The notes under the pieces: model-generated
Seen by the model: only the letters and a program-made list of their open reading frames with translations
What the model was told of the DNA's origin: nothing
Database searches by the model: none
DNA from: a virus
Reading direction: 5' to 3' (one strand)
Length of the DNA stretch: 64,000 nucleotides
IMG/VR virus record: IMGVR_UViG_3300042389_001027
Location: 62,001 to 126,000 of that record
Translations under genes and position numbers: made by a program
Part shown: piece after piece, positions 18,261-25,841 of the stretch
Numbering within the stretch: the stretch's first letter is position 1
How the letters are laid out: each line of letters starts with the position of its first letter

Positions 18261-18503
18261 ATGTCGGAACTTGCAGAACGGCTGAATCGCTTACAAGCGC
18301 AACAAAATCAACCATGCCCAGTTACGAAACTTTTTAACTCCCTAGATAAAGAAACAGCGGATGTTCTTAAGCGCGTAATGGATGGTAAGGCGTCAACACG
18401 AGAAATACATAGCGAGTTAGCGTCTGCTGGATACCGAATCGGCAGGGACACAATAGCCGCACACCGCAACGGCTGGTGTCGTTGTCAAGGAGTAGAGCAA
18501 TGA
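18261..18503 (+). CDS. Small HTH-like DNA-binding protein
   Basis: 80 residues, GGGGGTAAC before the ATG. The C-terminal half (KASTREIHSELASAGYRIGR then DTIAAHRNGWCRCQ) matches a compact helix-turn-helix seen in small actinophage proteins, ending in a Cys-x-Cys. Overlaps the metallophosphoesterase start by 4 bases. Probably DNA binding, partner unknown. Confidence 0.65.
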   Translation: MSELAERLNRLQAQQNQPCPVTKLFNSLDKETADVLKRVMDGKASTREIHSELASAGYRIGRDTIAAHRNGWCRCQGVEQ

Positions 18504-19747
18504 GCAAGAAACCAACGAATCTGGCAGACCGTCTAGCCGCAGTGGAAAACAAAGCGGAACATCAGGACGATACTAAAACGCGCAAGGCACCACCCGGCTG
18601 GGAACCCGGAGTTATCTGGGATGGCAAAACTGGCACTATCACTACTGACACTATTTACGAAACCCCCGAAGATTGGTCAGACCTTCTGCGGGCGCGAGGG
18701 CTGGACCCCGAAAAGTACGAAGTTGTAGGCGACACAATCAAATGGTGCTCCTATGACGGCTGGAAAAGAGAGAATCCAGAAGATACTGCAACCAGTGCTA
18801 TCTGTTACTCCTTTAAAGCAGAGATTCGCCTCAAGTCAAAGAACCGTTATAGCGGTGATTTAGAGGCGTTATATCACGATGTTCGGAAGAAGAAAAAGGG
18901 CACTAAAGTCACCCCAACTGGTGACAGCACTTTTGTAGTTGCTCTAAGCGATTGGCAAGTCGGAAACAGAGACGGTGGCGGAGTAGAACGCCAAGCCGAA
19001 AAAATCGCCACACTCGTAGACGCAATACCCCAGCGCATAGCCGATTTACGCCGTGCAGGAAACAAAATCGGGCATATTGTCATTGCAGGATTAGGCGACC
19101 TAGCCGAAGGAACCTGCGGACACTACCCAGCACAGCAGTTCAGAATTGAACTAGACCGCCGTGAACAACACAAACTTGTTCGTCGCGGAATCCGAGACAT
19201 CATCATGGCATGTGCGCCATTGGCAGAGAAGGTAACAGTTACTGCAGTAGGCGGAAACCACGGTGAAAACCGAGGGCTCAACGGCAAAGCGTTTACCACC
19301 ACTGGTGATAACGACGATGTCGCTATCTTTGAGCAGATTGCCGAAATACTGTCAGTCAACCCTGAAGTTTACGGGCATGTCGGATTCAGACTCCCGCTAG
19401 AACGGCTCAGCGTTTCGTTAAATCTTTCTGGACATAATGTTGCGTTCACACACGGACACTTATCAAAAGCGAGCGGCAATGCTGCGCAGTCAGTGTGGAA
19501 CTGGTGGAAAGACCAAACTTTAGGTCGTGCCCACTCTGGCGTCGCCGATGCTGACATCCTCATTACAGGGCATTATCACCACTTGAACGTCAAGGAGCAA
19601 GAAGGACGCGCAGTATTCGTTTGTCCAAGTCTCACTTCCGTTGGTGAATACTTCCAAGATGCCTATGGGGTAAGAACCCGTGAAGGAACTTTGTCAATCC
19701 TTATTTCTGAAGACAACGGGTGGGGCGACCTCCACCTCATCAACTGA
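18500..19747 (+). CDS. Calcineurin-like metallophosphoesterase
   Basis: 415 residues from the ATG at 18500 (ATGA overlap). The metal-binding blocks are in order: SDWQVG, GLGDLAEG, GGNHGENR, THGHLSKA and TGHYHHLNV. The N-terminal 130 residues are a separate domain of unknown role. Phage proteins of this type are annotated as phosphatases, phosphodiesterases or nucleases; DNA processing is likely given the neighbourhood, but the substrate is not shown. Confidence 0.85.
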   Translation: MSKKPTNLADRLAAVENKAEHQDDTKTRKAPPGWEPGVIWDGKTGTITTDTIYETPEDWSDLLRARGLDPEKYEVVGDTIKWCSYDGWKRENPEDTATSAICYSFKAEIRLKSKNRYSGDLEALYHDVRKKKKGTKVTPTGDSTFVVALSDWQVGNRDGGGVERQAEKIATLVDAIPQRIADLRRAGNKIGHIVIAGLGDLAEGTCGHYPAQQFRIELDRREQHKLVRRGIRDIIMACAPLAEKVTVTAVGGNHGENRGLNGKAFTTTGDNDDVAIFEQIAEILSVNPEVYGHVGFRLPLERLSVSLNLSGHNVAFTHGHLSKASGNAAQSVWNWWKDQTLGRAHSGVADADILITGHYHHLNVKEQEGRAVFVCPSLTSVGEYFQDAYGVRTREGTLSILISEDNGWGDLHLIN

Positions 19748-19755
19748 GGTGACTC

Positions 19756-20289
19756 ATGTGGAATAAACACAATCCAGGCAGTAAGGGAGCACAAGAACTC
19801 GGTTGTGTCTGCCCTGTTGAAGATAACAACAGTGGACTTTGGTCTCCTTTTGGTAAGCGCGACACATGGATACTTAGCGCACTGTGTGAATACCATCAAA
19901 GAGGCAACGAGACCGAAATTGAGCGCAAGATTGCCCACATTGAATCCCTGATGGACAAAGAGATGAGAGGCTACATTGAGTGCGACCATGGCTGGGATGA
20001 ACTCATTATTAGATGCCATGAGGAACTGATAGCACTAGACCCCAACTATGTTCCTGTACAAATTAAACAGAAGTTTGGTGGTCTTCGCTACTACTTTGAC
20101 ACACAAACAGACGAACGGACACGCCTCAAAATGTACGAAACCACAGGAAGATACGAAGCGCTATCACTCAAAACCTGCGAAGTCACAGGAGAAGCAGGTG
20201 TCCTCATGAAACAAGGCGGAACCTACTTCACCGTCAACCCTGCATACGCCCCCGAAGGCTCAGTGGAAGTAGATAGCAATGGACTCTGA
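19756..20289 (+). CDS. Conserved phage protein of unknown function (fusion-like)
   Basis: 177 residues, GAGGTGA before the ATG. The N-terminus (GSKGAQELGCVCPVEDNN) matches a small Cys-containing phage protein type. The middle (CDHGWDELIIRCHEELIALD, QIKQKFGGLRYYF) is a widespread phage motif of unknown function (GW...L...DP.Y...QIK.K.G.LR.Y). The two appear fused here. The C-terminus has CEVTGE, a possible metal site. Confidence 0.75.
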   Translation: MWNKHNPGSKGAQELGCVCPVEDNNSGLWSPFGKRDTWILSALCEYHQRGNETEIERKIAHIESLMDKEMRGYIECDHGWDELIIRCHEELIALDPNYVPVQIKQKFGGLRYYFDTQTDERTRLKMYETTGRYEALSLKTCEVTGEAGVLMKQGGTYFTVNPAYAPEGSVEVDSNGL

Positions 20290-20443
20290 ACGCGAAGAAA
20301 GCGTAGAAAACACGCTCCGAATCATGGCAGTCATCCTACGACAAGAAGAAAAAACCATACAGGTTGACTTCACCCCAGAGTTCCTAGAAGAAGTAGCCGA
20401 CGAAATCTCCGCCCTCAAACAACGATTAGCGGAACAATCATGA
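20279..20443 (+). CDS. Small helical protein
   Basis: 54 residues, acidic and helical (FTPEFLEEVADEISALKQRL). It starts inside the end of the preceding gene and its TGA overlaps the next ATG, so it is translationally coupled on both sides. No family recognised. Confidence 0.6.
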   Translation: MDSEREESVENTLRIMAVILRQEEKTIQVDFTPEFLEEVADEISALKQRLAEQS

Positions 20444-20649
20444 ATGACTTGACGGAAATCCTCCATCGCGACCCCAGCCACAGATGGGCAGTCGTCATAC
20501 AAGAAGCAACTGAAGACTGGGGCGCCCCCGAATACTTCCTAGTCAAAGGCGACGGATTTAAATACACGATAGTAGCCAGAACCGACTTCCTAGAAGAAGC
20601 CGAAGAAATGGCAACCGCCCTCAACTACTGGGAAACACGCCCACTCTGA
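20440..20649 (+). CDS. Hypothetical small protein
   Basis: 69 residues starting in an ATGA overlap. Alpha/beta pattern (HRWAVVIQEATEDWG, EYFLVKGDGFKYTIVARTDF), similar in style to small phage ubiquitin-size proteins. Function unknown. Confidence 0.65.
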   Translation: MNDLTEILHRDPSHRWAVVIQEATEDWGAPEYFLVKGDGFKYTIVARTDFLEEAEEMATALNYWETRPL

Positions 20650-20721
20650 GACCATGAACAAAGCGCCGCATTCTCCCTCCACGTACCCAAATATGGGAAT
20701 GTCCTATATATGGAGAGACCT

Positions 20722-21339
20722 GTGACAACGATAGTGGGGATACAAGGAGACGGTTTCGCTTTACTGGCTACAGACAGCCGAATTTCCAGTTTTGATGAGA
20801 AAGGTAACGCCTACCAGTACACAACCCTAGGTGCTGGCTCCAGCAAACTTGCCACCAACGGCAAATACCTTGTAGGCGCAGCAGGAGACGTCCGAGCCAT
20901 CAACCTCCTCCATCACGCCTTCCACCCACCAGTATGCGCACCATCCCTCAGAGGGAAACGGTTAGACACCTTCATCACCACCAAATTCATCCCCGCATTA
21001 AACAAACTGTTTGACGAACACGGCTACACAACCTCAGAAGACAAACGCACCCACAAATCAGAACACGACTCCACAATCGTCGTCGCCATAAACGCCACCA
21101 TCTACATCATAGAAGGCGACTACTCATGGACATCCGACACCACAGGACTCTACTCCGCAGGCACAGGGTCAAGTTACGCCCTAGGAGCACTACAAGCCCT
21201 CACCCACAAAAACACCACCCCACAACAAGCCAAAACCATCGCCCTCAAAGCCCTCAACATCGCAGCCAAATACGACCCCTACACAGGGACACCATTCCAC
21301 ACATACCTACAAGAACACCAAAAACCCACCAGAAAATAA
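20722..21339 (+). CDS. Proteasome beta/HslV-like Ntn hydrolase
   Basis: 205 residues from the GTG at 20722, chosen because GGAGAG sits six bases before it and because Met removal then exposes the nucleophile Thr (M-TTIVGIQ), as in HslV. Counting from that Thr, Asp17 is conserved (ALLATD17) and the Lys33 equivalent is in SSKLAT. GKYLVGAAGD and YSAGTGSSYALGAL are family hallmarks. A self-compartmentalised threonine protease or amidase is expected. No ATPase partner is adjacent. An upstream ATG at 20710 would require propeptide cleavage. Confidence 0.85.
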   Translation: MTTIVGIQGDGFALLATDSRISSFDEKGNAYQYTTLGAGSSKLATNGKYLVGAAGDVRAINLLHHAFHPPVCAPSLRGKRLDTFITTKFIPALNKLFDEHGYTTSEDKRTHKSEHDSTIVVAINATIYIIEGDYSWTSDTTGLYSAGTGSSYALGALQALTHKNTTPQQAKTIALKALNIAAKYDPYTGTPFHTYLQEHQKPTRK

Positions 21340-21348
21340 CACCCCTGT

Positions 21349-21672
21349 ATGACAAACCAAAACCAAACAAACTTAACCGATATACAGGGAATAGACATAT
21401 CAGAAAACTGGATGGACAACGCCAACTGCAAAGGCAAAACCCACCTCATGTTCCCCAAAGAACACAAAGACATCACATACATCACACAAGCCCGCAACAT
21501 CTGCAAAGCCTGCACCGTCCGAGAACAATGCCTCAACTACGCCCTAGAATACCCACCCATAGACATGCACGGAGTCTGGGCAGGCATGACCAGCAGACAA
21601 CTAGCCGCAGAACAAAAAAACAGAGGCATCAAAGCAACCCGCCCCTCACTAGCCCAAATGTTCCCCCGCTAA
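21349..21672 (+). CDS. WhiB-family Fe-S transcription factor
   Basis: 107 residues. Four cysteines bind a 4Fe-4S cluster (C27, C52-x2-C55, C61) and GVWAG (75-79) is the family turn that contacts sigma-A. Known only from Actinobacteria and their phages. Phage WhiB proteins can modulate host division and superinfection. A TAACACCCC, like the phage operator core, overlaps the preceding stop codon four bases upstream. Confidence 0.93.
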   Translation: MTNQNQTNLTDIQGIDISENWMDNANCKGKTHLMFPKEHKDITYITQARNICKACTVREQCLNYALEYPPIDMHGVWAGMTSRQLAAEQKNRGIKATRPSLAQMFPR

Positions 21673-22010
21673 CCGCAACGCACCCCACACTCATCACAAA
21701 ACATCAAACCCCCCACATCCACAAGAGACGGCGAACAATCAGTCCGACCACACGGCTGCAACACCCTCTCGCCCGCAAGATACGCCCGCAACACAGAACC
21801 AGCATCAGGCAACGGCTGACCATCCGCAAGACGAGGCACACCCTGAGCCTCCCGCAAAGCCGACATCACACACACAGCCATCCATTGCTGTAAAGAAACC
21901 CCCTGTGTGTCGCAGAAGTCTATGACTGCGTTTTTGTCTTTGCCTGATAGTAGGAATTCCATTCTGTAGAGGGTTGTGGGGTTTTTGGCGCGTTCAGGTT
22001 TTCTCGGCAT
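21669..22010 (-). CDS. Hypothetical protein with C-terminal zinc-ribbon-like motif
   Basis: 113 residues, convergent with whiB (4-nt overlap). The first half is helical (KDKNAVIDFCDTQGVSLQQW, perhaps RHH-like). The end has CGRTDC and CDECGVRC, four paired cysteines likely to bind zinc. It is coupled to the RHH gene upstream, whose last codons it overlaps. Confidence 0.65.
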   Translation of the reverse strand: MPRKPERAKNPTTLYRMEFLLSGKDKNAVIDFCDTQGVSLQQWMAVCVMSALREAQGVPRLADGQPLPDAGSVLRAYLAGERVLQPCGRTDCSPSLVDVGGLMFCDECGVRCG

Positions 22011-22161
22011 CGCGTTGTATGAGTGTGGTGATGTATTCGGTGATTGTCATGTCGTATCCGTCGGCGAGTTGGATGATGAGGTTTTTGAGGTCGGGTTCTA
22101 GTTTGATTGTGAGGGTGGTTGGTTTGTCGGCGGGTTTGGGTGGGCGTCCGTTGCGTTTCAT
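21994..22161 (-). CDS. Ribbon-helix-helix DNA-binding protein
   Basis: 55 residues. After a basic AT-hook-like start (MKRNGRPPKP), TTLTIKLEPDLKNLIIQLAD is the strand and first helix of an RHH (MetJ/Arc) fold and YDMTITEYITTLIQR the second helix. Overlaps the genes on both sides by 4-17 bases. RHH proteins bind as dimers to short repeated operators, so it is one candidate reader of the repeated promoter motif (inference). Confidence 0.75.
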   Translation of the reverse strand: MKRNGRPPKPADKPTTLTIKLEPDLKNLIIQLADGYDMTITEYITTLIQRDAEKT

Positions 22162-22589
22162 TGGTATGTCTCATTCCATTGTTTCGTATAGATTTGTATG
22201 AAGTGTTCTCGGTCGGAGTTTGTGTGTAGTTGGTAGCCGCCTACTATTTTGATGGTGTTGGCGAGTACGGGGTGTAGGTCTTTGGGGGTGTAGTTGCCTG
22301 AGTCTAGTTGGGAGGCTAGGTCTCGGTATTGTGCCCATGCTTCGTGTGGTCCGGGGGCGAGGTCGGTGGTGTGCATGTCTTTGACGCGCCTGTAGACGGT
22401 TCCTGCTCTGGGCATGTAGGTGTCTTCTTTGGCGATGGCGTCTATGGCGGTGTGGCAATCTTCGGCGTCTAGGTCTGCGATGATTCTCCACCATGCGTTG
22501 TACGTCGCTTTAGGGGCGCCAGTGTTCGCTAACTGGTTCCAGTGTGCGAGGACACGGTCAACGATTTCTACACATTCTTCCTTAGTCAT
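22158..22589 (-). CDS. Helicase-loader-like replication protein (tentative)
   Basis: 143 residues, starting within the stop of the gene upstream. The helical pattern W..L....D..DC.TAI.AI.KEDTYMPRAGTVYRRV recalls the N-terminal domain of phage helicase loaders/inhibitors (G39P-like). No ATPase motif, as expected for that family. The pairing with the next gene supports a replication role. Confidence 0.65.
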   Translation of the reverse strand: MTKEECVEIVDRVLAHWNQLANTGAPKATYNAWWRIIADLDAEDCHTAIDAIAKEDTYMPRAGTVYRRVKDMHTTDLAPGPHEAWAQYRDLASQLDSGNYTPKDLHPVLANTIKIVGGYQLHTNSDREHFIQIYTKQWNETYQ

Positions 22590-22980
22590 CTAAGAACCCT
22601 TTCGCTCCGAGATTGCCGTCCGCTTCGGCGATGTCACAAAACTTCTCTATATGGTCTGCGTCTCTGAAGATGAGTTCCAGACTGTCATACCGTTTCTTGT
22701 TACGGTTCGCCCCCATATGGAACGGTGACATTGAGCAGCCTGTGATTGCTTTCAAGCAGTCATCTACACCGTAGTCGTGTATGGCGGCACCGATAAACAG
22801 TTTGCGTTTCTCATCCAACTTTGTTCGGCTGGATTTATTAGAACGCATTGTGGTGACCCAATGGTCAAACACCCCCTGAATGTCGGCATCATCAACAGAC
22901 CGACACTTAGCGGCTTGACCGACAGCACGCGGAGTACGCCCACGTTTCTTAACAGGTTCAGTAGAAGAAAGAGAGTCCAT
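22582..22980 (-). CDS. Phage replication/helicase-loader-type protein
   Basis: 132 residues from the ATG at 22980. The start is supported by a strong promoter whose -10 lies eight bases upstream, giving a leaderless mRNA; a GTG/ATG further upstream would lie inside that promoter. The conserved stretch IHDYGVDDCLKAITGCSMSP then FHMGANRNKKRYDSLELIF is common in phage replication-initiation proteins, and KKRGRTPRA gives a basic N-terminus. Confidence 0.75.
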   Translation of the reverse strand: MDSLSSTEPVKKRGRTPRAVGQAAKCRSVDDADIQGVFDHWVTTMRSNKSSRTKLDEKRKLFIGAAIHDYGVDDCLKAITGCSMSPFHMGANRNKKRYDSLELIFRDADHIEKFCDIAEADGNLGAKGFLDD

Positions 22981-22987
22981 AAGTTTC

Positions 22988-23016
22988 AGTATACCCAGTT
23001 GGTCCACATCAAGCAA
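22988..23016 (-). promoter_or_regulatory. Promoter TTGCTT-17-TATACT
   Basis: -35 TTGCTT at 23011-23016 and -10 TATACT at 22988-22993 with a 17-bp spacer. The start codon at 22980 is about where transcription should begin. It lacks the CACCCC operator core. Confidence 0.75.
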
Positions 23017-23025
23017 TAGGAACAT

Positions 23026-23464
23026 GAGACCTAATACGAGTAGTTCAATCCACGTCTTAAAGAACTTGGAAAGATGTTCTGCATCACTAACCCATTTGAA
23101 GGGGGTTCGGGGGAAACTTTACGAATTCCCAAACCGCAACAGGTCCATGCAGTGGCTGACCCTCGCAAAACCATATGGCTGAGAGTTCAGTCGGATTTCG
23201 GCGCCGAATGAATTTGTTTCCGCCACCGTCGCTCTTTGTGGAACGACAGCAACGTATGCGATAGAGACGATAGCAGCGTGAGCCCCGCCTTGCAAGCACC
23301 TTTGTGAGTCCCGCACAACAAAAATAGACAGGTTTGTAATATAGCCGCCGACTACTCGTGGTACTCTTGACAACAGGTCGCATGCCCCCCGTGCGGCTCA
23401 AGGCGTTGCAGGCGGGACGGGTATGTGAGAGTTCCCCGTCCCGTCTCCGCTTTTAGCGGGGCTG
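23026..23464. other. Gene-poor region with repeat copy and GC hairpins
   Basis: No gene can be supported with confidence. A minus-strand frame at 23087-23401 contains RSTKSDGGGNKFIRRRNP and several Cys but has no convincing start; it may be a decayed or unusual small gene. The region holds one copy of the 27-bp repeat (23216-23242) and CCCCGTCCCG / AGCGGGGCT hairpin elements at 23420-23460. Confidence 0.4.
23216..23242 (+). repeat. 27-bp interspersed repeat, copy 1
   Basis: Contains TTCCGCCACCGTCGCT then CTTTGTGG; diverged right half. Same orientation as all other copies. Confidence 0.7.
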
Positions 23465-23944
23465 TTACCCTGCAAGTGGTAGAAGGAACAAGCGGGACTC
23501 CCACATCATTCCGATGGCTGCGTATCCAACAACATCCATAAGATTGTCTTCAATGGATTCGTTGTGCGGCTTTCCGCCACCGTCATCACTTGAGAGAAGG
23601 TTTTCAAGGCGCGCCACCTTGTCATGCATGCGAACCATCAAGCCTTGCCGCCCGAAGCGACGGATGTTCTCATGCCCGTAGTCGCGCTGCTTCCTAACGA
23701 GGGTTGCGTGCACCTGCTCAATCGTCATTGGGGTGCCGCGCTTTGCCGCCAGTTCAATAGCATCGCCGCCAATGACTGCCCACATTGCTGCCGCTTTATG
23801 GAATCCTGCTGCCGCGTGGAACAAGTCATCAATAAACCCGTCTAAATCGCTGCGTATCTGAGTGAGGTCTGCTCTTGGCTGCCTACGGACTTGAACCCAA
23901 ATCCCGTCTAGTGCCCAACGCGCTGCTTCATCCCATGTGTCCAT
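23465..23944 (-). CDS. DUF1599/Nmad1-like nucleotide-modification-associated protein
   Basis: 159 residues. Residues about 80-145 (LVRKQRDYGHENI, GLMVRMHDKVARLENLL, ESIEDNLMDVVGYAAIGM) match the DUF1599 pattern linked to phage nucleotide metabolism. Between ARLENLL and the ESIED helix sits SSDDGGGKPHN, encoded by a copy of the 27-bp repeat: an in-frame insertion in a surface loop. A TAAAAA box six bases before the ATG suggests a leaderless start. Confidence 0.75.
   Translation of the reverse strand: MDTWDEAARWALDGIWVQVRRQPRADLTQIRSDLDGFIDDLFHAAAGFHKAAAMWAVIGGDAIELAAKRGTPMTIEQVHATLVRKQRDYGHENIRRFGRQGLMVRMHDKVARLENLLSSDDGGGKPHNESIEDNLMDVVGYAAIGMMWESRLFLLPLAG
23570..23596 (+). repeat. 27-bp interspersed repeat, copy 2 (inside CDS)
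   Basis: CTTTCCGCCACCGTC then ATCACTTGAGAG. On the minus strand it encodes SSDDGGGKP within the DUF1599-like gene. Confidence 0.9.
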
Positions 23945-23963
23945 AGCGCATTTTTAGCACACC

Positions 23964-23990
23964 GCTATACGCCACCGTCAGTACTTGAGA
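23964..23990 (+). repeat. 27-bp interspersed repeat, copy 3
   Basis: GCTATACGCCACCGTCAGT then ACTTGAGA, directly after the stop codon of the next minus-strand gene. Confidence 0.9.
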
Positions 23991-24299
23991 CTACTCTTCC
24001 TCAAACTTTTTTGATGCTGCGAGCAGTGCCATCTGCATAAGGTTTGACATCGCCATCGCTGCCGCTGTCGCTTCGCCGAACTCTTCCGCGTTGACTTCAA
24101 TAGCCCGCGAAAACTTTTCTTCCACAAACCGTTCGTTGTATAACACAACAATATTATCTTCGGTTAACTGGATGACGACTGGTCCGTCTTCATCCATGGT
24201 TTCGGGTGGTGCCGCGATGACTGCAACCTGCTGTCCAGTTTCGGGGTTTTCAAACCGAAACATTACCTCAGGGTCGTCGCTTCCAAAATTAATGTCCAT
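23991..24299 (-). CDS. Hypothetical acidic early protein
   Basis: 102 residues, GGAG nine bases before the ATG. Beta-rich first half (VMFRFENPETGQQVAVIA, GPVVIQLTEDNIVVLYNE) and a helical Ala/Met-rich second half. No family recognised. It shares a general layout with the neighbouring early gene at 24709. Confidence 0.65.
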   Translation of the reverse strand: MDINFGSDDPEVMFRFENPETGQQVAVIAAPPETMDEDGPVVIQLTEDNIVVLYNERFVEEKFSRAIEVNAEEFGEATAAAMAMSNLMQMALLAASKKFEEE

Positions 24300-24332
24300 T
24301 ACATATCTCCTAATAGTTAGTTTACAGCAGTG

Positions 24333-24360
24333 GCTTTACGCCACCGTCAATCATTGCGAG
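24333..24360 (+). repeat. 27-bp interspersed repeat, copy 4 (spans a stop codon)
   Basis: GGCTTTACGCCACCGTCAAT then CATTGCGAG. The TGA of the minus-strand gene at 24347 lies in the repeat. Confidence 0.85.
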
Positions 24361-24580
24361 CGACATTATGGGTGATGTTGTATGCGCGTGCCACTGGCCA
24401 CGCATCAGTCTTCTCGCAACCTCCGTCAAAGAAATCCTTCAATGCTTCGTCTTCTCCGCACGCGGAGCAGATTTCTGTTTTGTTGTCCGCCCGCGAGAGC
24501 GCGCCGGGATATTCGCCGGGTCGTTCATTACAGGGAATCCAGTTGTCTTTACAACGTGGACAGATGTTGGGGATGTTCAT
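24347..24580 (-). CDS. Small zinc-ribbon protein
   Basis: 77 residues from the ATG at 24580, GGAAGG 7 nt upstream and ATGA overlap with the preceding small gene. Two CxxC pairs (CPRC at the start, CSACGE in the middle) plus a later Cys suggest zinc binding. Early, function unknown. Confidence 0.65.
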   Translation of the reverse strand: MNIPNICPRCKDNWIPCNERPGEYPGALSRADNKTEICSACGEDEALKDFFDGGCEKTDAWPVARAYNITHNVARND

Positions 24581-24690
24581 GAGTTTGCCTTCCATTCGCA
24601 GTAGGAGTTGTAGTTTTCGTCGTTCTCTGGGTCAAGACCGTTCGCCTCGCACCAGTCTTCGTAGGTTGGTGTTGATTTAAAGATGTTCAT
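24577..24690 (-). CDS. Very small early protein
   Basis: 37 residues (MNIFKSTPTYEDWCEANGLD...), with a GGAAAG six bases before the ATG that is supplied by the end of repeat copy 5. Its TGA overlaps the next ATG. The coupling and amino-acid composition support translation; no known family. Confidence 0.5.
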   Translation of the reverse strand: MNIFKSTPTYEDWCEANGLDPENDENYNSYCEWKANS

Positions 24691-24694
24691 TGTC

Positions 24695-24720
24695 GCTTTC
24701 CGCCACCGTCACTTCTTGCG
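24695..24720 (+). repeat. 27-bp interspersed repeat, copy 5 (spans a stop, supplies an RBS)
   Basis: GCTTTCCGCCACCGTCACT then TCTTGCG. The stop of the gene at 24709 lies inside it and its GGAAAG end precedes the next start. Confidence 0.85.
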
Positions 24721-24999
24721 AGTGTTTGTTTGGAACGCTTTCCAAACATCTACATCACTGTTTGCTGGATGATTCGCGCGCGATGCGATGATGGCTTGTG
24801 CTTCTTCGTGCCATTCTTCGTATGTCCGCGCCATGGTTGATGTCAGTTCGCCATCAGTGTAGAAGTCAAATACAACACCCTCATTAGTTACAACAAGAAT
24901 CAGGATGTCCTGACCCATGTCGTCTACGCCGTGGGGTAGTTGGATGACGATTTCTTTGCGTGCATCAAACTGACAGTTGAAATCCATACTGTCTGTCAT
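24709..24999 (-). CDS. Hypothetical early protein
   Basis: 96 residues. Beta-strands (EIVIQLPHGVDD, DILILVVTNEGVVFDFYTDG) then a helix (TYEEWHEEAQAIIAS). ATGA overlap with the preceding gene. The last residues NTRKK are encoded by a 27-bp repeat copy. Confidence 0.65.
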   Translation of the reverse strand: MTDSMDFNCQFDARKEIVIQLPHGVDDMGQDILILVVTNEGVVFDFYTDGELTSTMARTYEEWHEEAQAIIASRANHPANSDVDVWKAFQTNTRKK

Positions 25000-25229
25000 G
25001 AGCGTTCCTCCGACTTTTCAATGACCGCATCCGCAATCCATTCACTGAGTTCGGTGCCTGCGTCTTCCCAGTCATCAAACTCTGCACAGATTTCTGCCCA
25101 TGCTTCCGCTGTGAGAACATTCTCGTCGTCATCGTCGTAGTCGTACGACGGTTTCTCCCAGTACAACACACAGATGTCGTCGTTTGGATTTAGTTCGCCG
25201 AGTTGCTTGAGTAGTTCTGAAACTTTCAC
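24996..25229 (-). CDS. Hypothetical acidic early protein
   Basis: 77 residues from the GTG at 25229, which overlaps the preceding stop (GTGA). The start KVSELLKQLGELNPNDDICV resembles a common phage module (SELI..L.....D.EV). A run of Asp (DYDDDDEN) follows. Function unknown. Confidence 0.65.
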   Translation of the reverse strand: MKVSELLKQLGELNPNDDICVLYWEKPSYDYDDDDENVLTAEAWAEICAEFDDWEDAGTELSEWIADAVIEKSEERS

Positions 25230-25492
25230 TTGTCTTCTGCTCCAATCAGGAAAAGGAATCCTGCTCCATTTCCTTCGGGGTCTTGTGAGGGGATAACGAC
25301 GGTGCCGTCGGTAAAGAAAATCGCCATGGCGTCTGCGTCGTAGTTGTAGTCCCATGCGAACTGTTCGCATTCCGCCTTGGTGAGCGGTCGCACGAGTGCG
25401 ATGGTTTTTCCTTTGAGGGAACCAAACTCACGCTCAATGTATTTGATGCGCTCGCCGTAGATTTCCTGCTCTGTCTTTAGTGCAGTGGGCAT
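25226..25492 (-). CDS. Hypothetical early protein
   Basis: 88 residues, AAGGAG before the ATG. The mid segment (KTIALVRPLTKAECEQFAWD, DAMAIFFTDGTVVIPSQDPE) has a compact alpha/beta look. No family recognised. Confidence 0.65.
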   Translation of the reverse strand: MPTALKTEQEIYGERIKYIEREFGSLKGKTIALVRPLTKAECEQFAWDYNYDADAMAIFFTDGTVVIPSQDPEGNGAGFLFLIGAEDK

Positions 25493-25516
25493 TACTCCTT
25501 CTTTCGTTTAGTAGAT

Positions 25517-25603
25517 TTACAGCAAGGATGGAACGGTTCCCCGACGGAACCTTTTCAGACTCTCGTATACCCACTTAGTAGCGAGCGTGTAAGTGTCTGC
25601 CAT
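25517..25603 (-). CDS. Possible 28-residue leader peptide ORF
   Basis: A short frame with basic end (SLKRFRRGTVPSLL) that begins just after the promoter at 25616 and ends before the next gene. It could be a leader peptide or simply non-coding leader. Weak support. Confidence 0.25.
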   Translation of the reverse strand: MADTYTLATKWVYESLKRFRRGTVPSLL

Positions 25604-25615
25604 CCAGCAACAGAG

Positions 25616-25644
25616 AGTATAACAACCCTCTGTGTATTTATCAA
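25616..25644 (-). promoter_or_regulatory. Promoter TTGATA-17-TATACT
   Basis: Minus-strand -35 at 25639-25644 overlaps the stop of the preceding gene; -10 at 25616-25621. Spacer 17 without a CACCCC core. Confidence 0.65.
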
Positions 25645-25841
25645 CTCATCTCAAAACAAAGATGTTCGTTGTTTACATCACGAGCGATGCCAGTGACCCA
25701 CGCAGGATTTTCTGTTGGGTTTACGCCACCGTCACCTCTTGCAATGAGTTCAACAACTTTGTCAACTGCTTCGCCGAGCGCGCCGTTGAAATCGGTTGCA
25801 TCAACATCGGTCGTGACCATCACTGTTACGCGATACTTCAT
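25641..25841 (-). CDS. Small early protein carrying a repeat-encoded segment
   Basis: 66 residues, ATGA overlap with the gene upstream. Ferredoxin-like strand start (MKYRVTVMVTTDVDATDF) and a helix (ALGEAVDKVVELIA). The next residues RGDGGVNP are encoded by a copy of the 27-bp repeat, in the same codon phase as the two other internal copies. Confidence 0.65.
   Translation of the reverse strand: MKYRVTVMVTTDVDATDFNGALGEAVDKVVELIARGDGGVNPTENPAWVTGIARDVNNEHLCFEMS
25719..25744 (+). repeat. 27-bp interspersed repeat, copy 6 (inside CDS)
   Basis: GTTTACGCCACCGTCACCT then CTTGCAA; encodes ARGDGGVNP on the minus strand. Confidence 0.85.

Noticed and set aside
21126-21893. A 255-codon + frame across the proteasome-like and whiB genes
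   Set aside because: It is rich in Thr/His/Pro/Arg, the shadow of codon bias in two recognisable genes in other frames.
22171-22494. Arg/His-rich minus-strand frame inside the helicase-loader-like gene
   Set aside because: Shadow frame; the other frame has conserved motifs and coupling to neighbours.
23119-23373. 84-codon minus-strand frame in the gene-poor region
   Set aside because: No start signal, no motif; an alternative frame there looks slightly better and neither is convincing.
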